In this document: positions 6,875 to 10,348 of the stretch, piece by piece
Layout: every line of letters starts with the position of its first letter
How positions within the stretch are numbered: position 1 is the stretch's first letter
Source of the DNA: CAYWNK01 sp047639615
Lineage (GTDB): Bacteria; Planctomycetota; UBA1135; GCA-002686595
DNA: 10,348 nucleotides
Assembly: GCA_047639615.1 (NCBI GenBank)
Contig: JBLIOL010000203.1
Span: forward strand, 1-10,348
Direction: 5' to 3'
Program-made: the position numbers and the translations under genes
Notes under the pieces: model-generated
What the model saw: only the letters and a program-made list of their open reading frames with translations
What the model was told of the DNA's origin: nothing
The model's database searches: none

Positions 6875-8776
6875 ATGGCCGTAACTCTCCAAGTCCTTCC
6901 AAACCGTCCCGTCCAGCGCATGTGGCTCGCAGGCAGCCTGTGCTTGCTGCTCGCCGTGCCCTTGCGAGCGAAGGCCGGGCTGCAGTCACCCGGGCCCCAG
7001 TCGCCAGTGGTCCAGTCGCCAGTGGTCCAGATACAGCGCGTGGAGTTGCTGTACGGCGGCTCCTTTATCAAGGACCCTGGCGCTGGTCCGGCCAGACCGC
7101 TGTCCTGGTGGCGCAGCTCGCGTGGCCAGGTCCTGCTGCAGGGCGCCGCTGGCCAGCCGGGCGAGCTGCTGACGGCCGGTGCGGACTGGGCCGAGCAGCC
7201 CTTGGCCTTTCCCGCGGCGCAGGCCGCGAGCGTGCAGTTCCAGGTGCGCATCAGCGGAGCGGGCGTGCTCGTCTTCCGCGACGGCGCCGGGCACGAGGCA
7301 CGTATCGAGGTCGGCTCGCCGCAGGCCGAGGACGAGTTGGTGCAGGTGGATGCCGCGCGCCTTGCCCAGGCCTTCGGTGCTCCCGTGGTGCCGCGCCTCG
7401 TAGTCCGCCTCGAAGGCCGCGGCGCTGCGGGCGCACGTTGGCGCGCGGCCGCCTGCAGCGTCGACCTGCCCCTGCCCAGCCCCGCCGACCTGCGCGCGGA
7501 CTTGGTGCAAGAACTGCAGTGGGTTATCGAGCTTTGGACCAAGCACGCCGCCGATCGCCGCGGACCGAAGCACACGGCCTATGCCGCGGCCTTCTTCGAC
7601 GTGCTCAGCGGCGAAGCTCTGATCGATCTCCAGGGCCAGCACTCCGTAGTGGCTGACCTCTTTCTGGGTTGCGCACGAGCGGGCGTACCAGGCGCCGCCG
7701 AGGCCCATACTGCCCTGGCGCGGGAACTACTCACCAAGAGCCTCGATCCGAACACGGGCCTACCGCGCCGCTTCGATTGCACAACGGACGAGCCCATCGA
7801 AGCTGGCCCGGTGGAGCCGCACACGCACTTGGCCTACTTGGTGGACCTGGCCGAGCATGGTGCGCCTGGACTACCGGATGACCTGCGCGAGCTAGCGGCC
7901 ACTGCAGCAAGCCGCATGGCGGCGACCTTGCGCGAGCACGGGCCGCAGCCCGATGGCCAGCTATCTGCCAAGTTCGTGCCGAGCACCGCTGCGCCTATCG
8001 GTAGCTACCCGGCTCTGCGCCGGCTCGACGTGCCGGCCGCTCTGGCCGAAGTGGCGCGTATGGAAGGTCAGGCGCAGCCCCCGGTCGTGATCATCGATGC
8101 CCTAGCCCAGTTGCTCTTCACCCACACTTGGGTGGGCGAGTGGCACGAGATCGACCCGGGTTTCGACGACAACTTCGGTCACTATGGCGGGCGCGGCATG
8201 CAACTCTGGCAAGCCTACCCAGAGCTGCCGCTATTCCGCGAATTGGCCCTCTCCGGTTGGCGCTACTACGGCCCCCGTTGGCGCGATGCCCTTCGTTTCG
8301 GTGGCAATATCGCCGCGGACCAAGTGCGTTGCTGGCGCATATTTGCCCAGGCGGCCACGCTCGACGCCAGCATCGTTCCGGAGCTCGCGCCCTTGCTATG
8401 CGACGGCCTACGCATGCACTGGAAAGGCCAGCAATACGACGGCGGTGCCTGGGGCGATGTGACTGTCAAGGCCTTCGATCCCAAGGCTCACCTGCAGGTG
8501 GGGGATACCAAGGGCGTGCCGCAGAACATGGTCACCGGATTCGCCACGCTCTACGACCGGCGCTTCGCCGAAGCGCCGGGGGGGATGCCCTTGACCGAAT
8601 TGCGCGCGCGCTTCGTAGCGGTCTTGGCTAGCACGCGCGAGCACTACCGCCGGCCCTTCGGCTACCTCTCCACCCGCACCGAGGTGCAGGGCGCCAACTA
8701 CTGCGGTGGCGAGATGCGCTTGGCCGCGGGCTTGATGGACATGCTCCACGCCTTGGACCTCGCTCACCCGCAGTAA
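6875..8776 (+). CDS. Exported protein of unknown function, possible alpha-helical toroid
   Basis: This gene was not recognised. The 633-residue product begins with a signal peptide: Arg15 followed by the hydrophobic core WLAGSLCLLLAVP and an A-x-A site (AKA, residues 32-34). No lipobox is seen. A Gln-Ser-Pro-rich linker follows (QSPGP-QSPVV-QSPVV, residues 37-51), then a strand-rich region to about residue 200, then a long mainly helical part from SPADLRADLVQELQWVIELW onward. Its Trp/His/Asp-rich loops, such as GEWHEIDPGFDDNFGHYGGRG (421-441) and QQYDGGAWGD, resemble the conserved loops of alpha/alpha-toroid carbohydrate-active enzymes; that is only a shape-based inference. The frame is open upstream to 6230, but that part is antisense to the dehydrogenase. 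ATG 6875 is chosen; ATG 6920 also gives a good signal peptide. It lies 11 bp upstream of the acetyltransferase gene, so the two are likely co-transcribed. Confidence 0.75.
   Translation: MAVTLQVLPNRPVQRMWLAGSLCLLLAVPLRAKAGLQSPGPQSPVVQSPVVQIQRVELLYGGSFIKDPGAGPARPLSWWRSSRGQVLLQGAAGQPGELLTAGADWAEQPLAFPAAQAASVQFQVRISGAGVLVFRDGAGHEARIEVGSPQAEDELVQVDAARLAQAFGAPVVPRLVVRLEGRGAAGARWRAAACSVDLPLPSPADLRADLVQELQWVIELWTKHAADRRGPKHTAYAAAFFDVLSGEALIDLQGQHSVVADLFLGCARAGVPGAAEAHTALARELLTKSLDPNTGLPRRFDCTTDEPIEAGPVEPHTHLAYLVDLAEHGAPGLPDDLRELAATAASRMAATLREHGPQPDGQLSAKFVPSTAAPIGSYPALRRLDVPAALAEVARMEGQAQPPVVIIDALAQLLFTHTWVGEWHEIDPGFDDNFGHYGGRGMQLWQAYPELPLFRELALSGWRYYGPRWRDALRFGGNIAADQVRCWRIFAQAATLDASIVPELAPLLCDGLRMHWKGQQYDGGAWGDVTVKAFDPKAHLQVGDTKGVPQNMVTGFATLYDRRFAEAPGGMPLTELRARFVAVLASTREHYRRPFGYLSTRTEVQGANYCGGEMRLAAGLMDMLHALDLAHPQ
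6983..7030. repeat. 15-bp tandem repeats encoding Gln-Ser-Pro-x-x units
   Basis: Two identical copies of CAGTCGCCAGTGGTC (6998-7012, 7013-7027) follow a diverged copy (6983-6997) and end in a partial CAG (7028-7030). They encode QSPGP, QSPVV, QSPVV, Q just after the signal peptide of the exported protein, probably a flexible linker. The period of five codons keeps the frame, so copy number could vary between strains without breaking the gene. Confidence 0.9.
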
Positions 8777-8787
8777 GGCGGAGACTG

Positions 8788-9402
8788 ATGGACCAGCCGA
8801 TTCTTGAGCATGCGCGGGTGGGAGGGTCGCTGGTGATTCTGGCTCCCGCGACGCCGGAGCTAGGGCGCGCGATTCACGGGCGCTTGGCTGGCGCTAAGGA
8901 TCTATACGAGTGGCTGCACTGGGACGGTCCCGTGAACGAGCAGGACATGGCGGCGCGCTGGGGCGACTGGCGTTCGCAGGAGGACTTGGCGGCGGGCGTG
9001 GACTACGTCTTCGCCCTGCTCGATCCGCAAGGCGGCGCGCCAGTAGGGGAGCTAGCCCTGTGCTTTCGCGGCCATAACTTCGTGGGCGACCTTGCCTATT
9101 GGATCCTGCCCGAGTTCCAGGGCGCGGGGCTCGGCAAGCAGGCGGTGGGGTTGGCCATTTGGCTGGCCTTCGAGCATCTCGGGGCGAGCTTGCTCACGGC
9201 GGATGTGATCGTGGGTAATGAGCGCTCGGCAGGTTTGCTAAGCGGGCTGGGTTTTCGCAAGGCGGAGGAGCAGCCCAGTACGCGTCAGCTGGCTGGCTCG
9301 GAGCTCTCCGCAGATCGGCCCCAGTGGACATTCACCCTGGGCCGCCGCAGTTGGCTGCGCCGGGCTGACGCTACACAGCCCAAGGCGGCAGAAGTCCGGT
9401 AG
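8788..9402 (+). CDS. GNAT family N-acetyltransferase (RimJ/RimL-like)
   Basis: The 204-residue protein has the acetyl-CoA-binding core of GNAT enzymes, which transfer an acetyl group to an amine of a protein or small molecule. Motif A is visible as GDLAYWILPEFQGAGLGKQA, with the pyrophosphate loop Q111-G-A-G114-L-G116. It is followed by a helix (AIWLAFEHLGASLLTADV) and the NERSAGLLSGLGF block that closes the fold in RimJ/RimL-like members. The substrate cannot be predicted. The start is well supported: ATG 8788 follows AGGCGGAG with a four-base spacer, one of few clear ribosome-binding sites here, and the gene begins 11 bp after the stop of the exported-protein gene. The last 25-30 residues (RRSWLRRADATQPKAAEVR) look like a disordered basic tail. 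A short stem (9394-9398 with 9404-9408) spans the stop codon; it has no T-tract. Confidence 0.9.
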   Translation: MDQPILEHARVGGSLVILAPATPELGRAIHGRLAGAKDLYEWLHWDGPVNEQDMAARWGDWRSQEDLAAGVDYVFALLDPQGGAPVGELALCFRGHNFVGDLAYWILPEFQGAGLGKQAVGLAIWLAFEHLGASLLTADVIVGNERSAGLLSGLGFRKAEEQPSTRQLAGSELSADRPQWTFTLGRRSWLRRADATQPKAAEVR

Positions 9403-9531
9403 TCGGACAGGCAAGCCGCACGCTGGCGGGATGATGCTGGCGCAGGTGCTGCGCGCGGGAGGTGGAAGGTCGGAACCGGCGGCACTCGGCCGCTGGCCGG
9501 AGGCTGGCGATGGGAGGGTCGGGGTTGCAGA

Positions 9532-9603
9532 GGGGCGGGAGGGCTGTTCGCTGGTGCTCCGGCGCGCCCAACCCTCAGCACCAGGCGATCCCTCCTGCGC
9601 CCC
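9532..9603. other. Imperfect long hairpin, possible bidirectional terminator or structured RNA
   Basis: Three stem blocks pair in order: CTGGTGCT (9551-9558) with 9577-9584 (8 bp), GGAGGG (9538-9543) with 9590-9595 (6 bp), and GGGGCG (9532-9537) with 9598-9603 (6 bp). Internal loops are 7/5 and 0/2 bases and the apical loop is 18 bases. All 20 pairs are Watson-Crick and mostly G-C. It lies between convergent genes, where a terminator working both ways would fit, but no T-tract follows on either strand. Confidence 0.45.
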
Positions 9604-9619
9604 GCGCCCTCCACTCCCC

Positions 9620-9663
9620 CCTTCTCCAGCCCTTGCCCCGGCCTTCTCCAGCCCCTGCCCCGG
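9620..9663. repeat. 22-bp tandem duplication, one mismatch
   Basis: The unit at 9620-9641, beginning CCTTCTCCAGCCC, is repeated at 9642-9663 with a single T/C difference, and a five-base remnant CCTTC follows. It lies in the C-rich part of the gene-free gap and contributes to the G-run cluster on the opposite strand. Confidence 0.85.
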
Positions 9664-9855
9664 CCTTCGGCCGGCTCCAGATCGTCTACTCCTCAGCAAC
9701 GGTGGATGGCTCTCCCACTCATCGCCGGGTTCTGCCCCGATTCGGCTGGTGAACCAGCCAGCGGCGGTAGCCGGCGGATCCCCGCCTCTACCTGGTCAGC
9801 CGCTTCCATTGGCTCCAAGTGGCCACAAGCAGGCTAGGAACCGGGCTCCAGGGCG

Positions 9856-9975
9856 CTAACGCGGGGCGCAGCCCAGCTTCGGACAGCGCTTGCAGCGCTT
9901 CCGGGGCGGTTTTTCGCAGCAGACCTTCTTCAGGGGCTGCTTGGCCTTCTCGGCTTTCTTGGACTTGGATCCCAT
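9856..9975 (-). CDS. Small Lys/Cys-rich protein (39 residues), possible metal binder
   Basis: An ATG at 9975 opens a 39-codon frame to a TAG at 9856-9858. The product starts MGSKSKKAEKAKQPLKK and continues with a Cys-Cys pair (C19, C20), a basic PPRKRCKRCPKLGC block (C28, C31, C36) and ends APR. The CxxC-Pro core and basic character resemble short uncharacterised bacterial proteins with a C-terminal RCKRCP block, recalled from general experience and not checked. Five cysteines could bind zinc or iron. Codons are ordinary GC-rich ones with Lys mostly AAG, which favours a real gene. No Shine-Dalgarno is visible. A longer overlapping minus frame (10096-9788) gives a basic low-complexity product and looks like a shadow. 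The gene is divergent from the ferritin-like gene across 119 bp that contain two inverted repeats. Confidence 0.65.
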   Translation of the reverse strand: MGSKSKKAEKAKQPLKKVCCEKPPRKRCKRCPKLGCAPR

Positions 9976-9984
9976 GGAGGTAGT

Positions 9985-9999
9985 GTCGTCTGCGACGAC
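9985..9999. promoter_or_regulatory. Perfect dyad GTCGTC-TGC-GACGAC in the divergent spacer
   Basis: A 6-bp perfect inverted repeat with a 3-base centre lies 9 bases upstream of the small-protein start codon. It could be an operator, or in the minus-strand transcript a hairpin just before the start codon that limits ribosome access. No T-tract follows, so a terminator is unlikely. Confidence 0.4.
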
Positions 10000-10012
10000 C
10001 GGCGAAGTCTAG

Positions 10013-10031
10013 GCGAATGAGACGCATTCGC
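10013..10031. promoter_or_regulatory. 19-bp palindrome resembling a Fur box
   Basis: GCGAATGAGACGCATTCGC has perfect 7-bp arms around a 5-base centre. Compared base by base with the classical 19-bp Fur consensus GATAATGATAATCATTATC it matches at 12 positions, including the inner AATGA-A and CATT. It ends 63 bases before the ferritin-like ATG and starts 37 bases before (on the minus strand) the small-protein ATG, so it could control both genes. The match is suggestive only: the arms are more GC-rich than usual Fur sites, and another dyad-binding regulator is possible. Confidence 0.45.
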
Positions 10032-10094
10032 AACAAGGGTTCAGGTTTTTTGTACCCAAGGTTGCTTCTGAGCAGGGATCGCCACAATAGGCGC

Positions 10095-10348
10095 ATGATC
10101 GATCAGGACCCCAAAATCCTCCAGTTGCTTGATGAGATTGTGGCCATGGAGCTAGGAGGAGTTCTGCGCTTCACGCACTACTCGCTCATGGTTACGGGGC
10201 CCTATCGCATCCCCATCGTGGAGTTCATGCAGGGCCAAGCCACGGAGGCCCTAGCCCACGCCCAACGCGCCGGTGAAATCCTCACCGGCCTCGGCGGCCA
10301 CCCGACCATGCACGTCTCCGCCATCGAGGAAACCGGCAAGCACTCAAC
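10095..10348 (+). CDS. Ferritin-like / bacterioferritin-like protein (3' end outside window)
   Basis: Only the first 84 codons are present; the gene runs off the right edge. The sequence reads as two long helices of a ferritin-like four-helix bundle: helix A with E19 and H28-Y29 in MELGGVLRFTHYSLMV, then a turn (TGPYRIP), then helix B with VEFMQGQATEALAHAQRAGEIL followed by GLGGHP. Such proteins bind a di-iron centre and store or oxidise iron in the cytoplasm. Helix B has E51-xxx-H55 rather than the exact ExxH of classical bacterioferritin, and the bacterioferritin Tyr25 position appears to be F26, so this is a variant subfamily. The start is ATG 10095 with no Shine-Dalgarno. A weak TTGCTT (10062-10067) and CACAAT (10083-10088) pair would place transcription at the ATG itself, that is, a leaderless mRNA. 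The Fur-like palindrome lies just upstream. Confidence 0.8.
   Translation, partial: MIDQDPKILQLLDEIVAMELGGVLRFTHYSLMVTGPYRIPIVEFMQGQATEALAHAQRAGEILTGLGGHPTMHVSAIEETGKHS

Larger units (their letters stand above)
9403..9855. other. Long non-coding gap between convergent genes, with strand asymmetry
   Basis: No credible gene was seen. Open frames here are only Pro/Ala/Arg/Ser low-complexity translations. About 9459-9545 is G-rich on the plus strand and 9590-9665 is C-rich, giving an abrupt skew switch. C runs at 9600-9603, 9607-9609, 9616-9621, 9630-9632, 9636-9639 and 9658-9661 mean the minus strand has clustered G runs that could form a quadruplex. A 6-bp stem CCGGCC-TTC-GGCCGG (9660-9674) follows. 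The flanking genes converge here, so transcript ends are expected, but no stem with a T-tract was found. Confidence 0.6.

Noticed and set aside
9238..9699. Minus-strand open frame of 153 codons overlapping the acetyltransferase end
   Set aside because: Low-complexity Gly/Arg/Ser/Pro product, open only because the DNA is GC-rich.
9431..9859. Plus-strand open frame of 142 codons in the gap
   Set aside because: Pro/Ser/Ala-rich low-complexity translation over repeats and a C-rich tract, with no ribosome-binding site or family motif.
10013..10051. Rho-independent terminator made of the 19-bp palindrome and the T run at 10046-10051
   Set aside because: The T run begins 15 bases after the stem, too far for an intrinsic terminator, and no plus-strand gene lies just upstream.
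9788..10096. 102-codon minus frame across the small-protein locus
   Set aside because: It crosses both palindromes and is an Arg/Leu-rich shadow; the 39-codon frame in the same place has a far more gene-like Cys pattern.

Overview
The window is a GC-rich stretch of bacterial chromosome with eight confident genes, one small gene shorter than 50 codons, and few gaps. No rRNA, tRNA, CRISPR array, transposase or phage gene was seen. A polysaccharide flippase beside a glycosyltransferase, a PilZ protein and an exported protein with a signal peptide point to a Gram-negative or Planctomycetota/Myxococcota-like environmental bacterium. That placement is a weak inference from gene style and GC content. 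The extreme poly-G/poly-C start suggests that base 1 is at or near a contig end.

Layout: (1) 1-250 is a low-complexity G/C stretch followed by a short element with a perfect 36-bp inverted repeat. (2) 276-2219 (+) is an OPT-family oligopeptide transporter; its stop codon is interleaved with that of the convergent gene in one CTAG. (3) 2216-4745 (-) is a two-gene cell-surface polysaccharide operon: a Wzx/MATE-type flippase followed after 13 bp by a GT4 glycosyltransferase. (4) 4870-5709 (+) is a tandem PilZ (c-di-GMP receptor) protein, divergent from the flippase. (5) 5729-6760 (-) is an unusual NAD-type isocitrate/isopropylmalate dehydrogenase family protein. (6) 6875-9402 (+) is a two-gene operon: an exported 633-residue protein of unknown function, then a GNAT acetyltransferase. 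(7) 9403-9855 is a 453-base gap with a long imperfect hairpin, a 22-bp tandem repeat and strong G/C strand asymmetry. (8) 9856-9975 (-) is a 39-residue Lys/Cys-rich protein, and from 10095 (+) a ferritin-like protein runs off the window; the 119-bp divergent space between them holds two perfect inverted repeats, one of which matches the classical Fur box at 12 of 19 positions.

How the genes fit together: the flippase/glycosyltransferase pair builds and exports surface glycan, and the adjacent PilZ protein could link this to c-di-GMP, though only proximity suggests it. The right end looks like a small metal-handling locus: a possible iron-responsive operator, a Cys-rich mini-protein and a ferritin-like protein. 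This is the most interesting hypothesis in the window. Most genes lack a recognisable Shine-Dalgarno and three of the four minus-strand genes start with GTG, so several starts rest on protein family alignment rather than on ribosome-binding sites.
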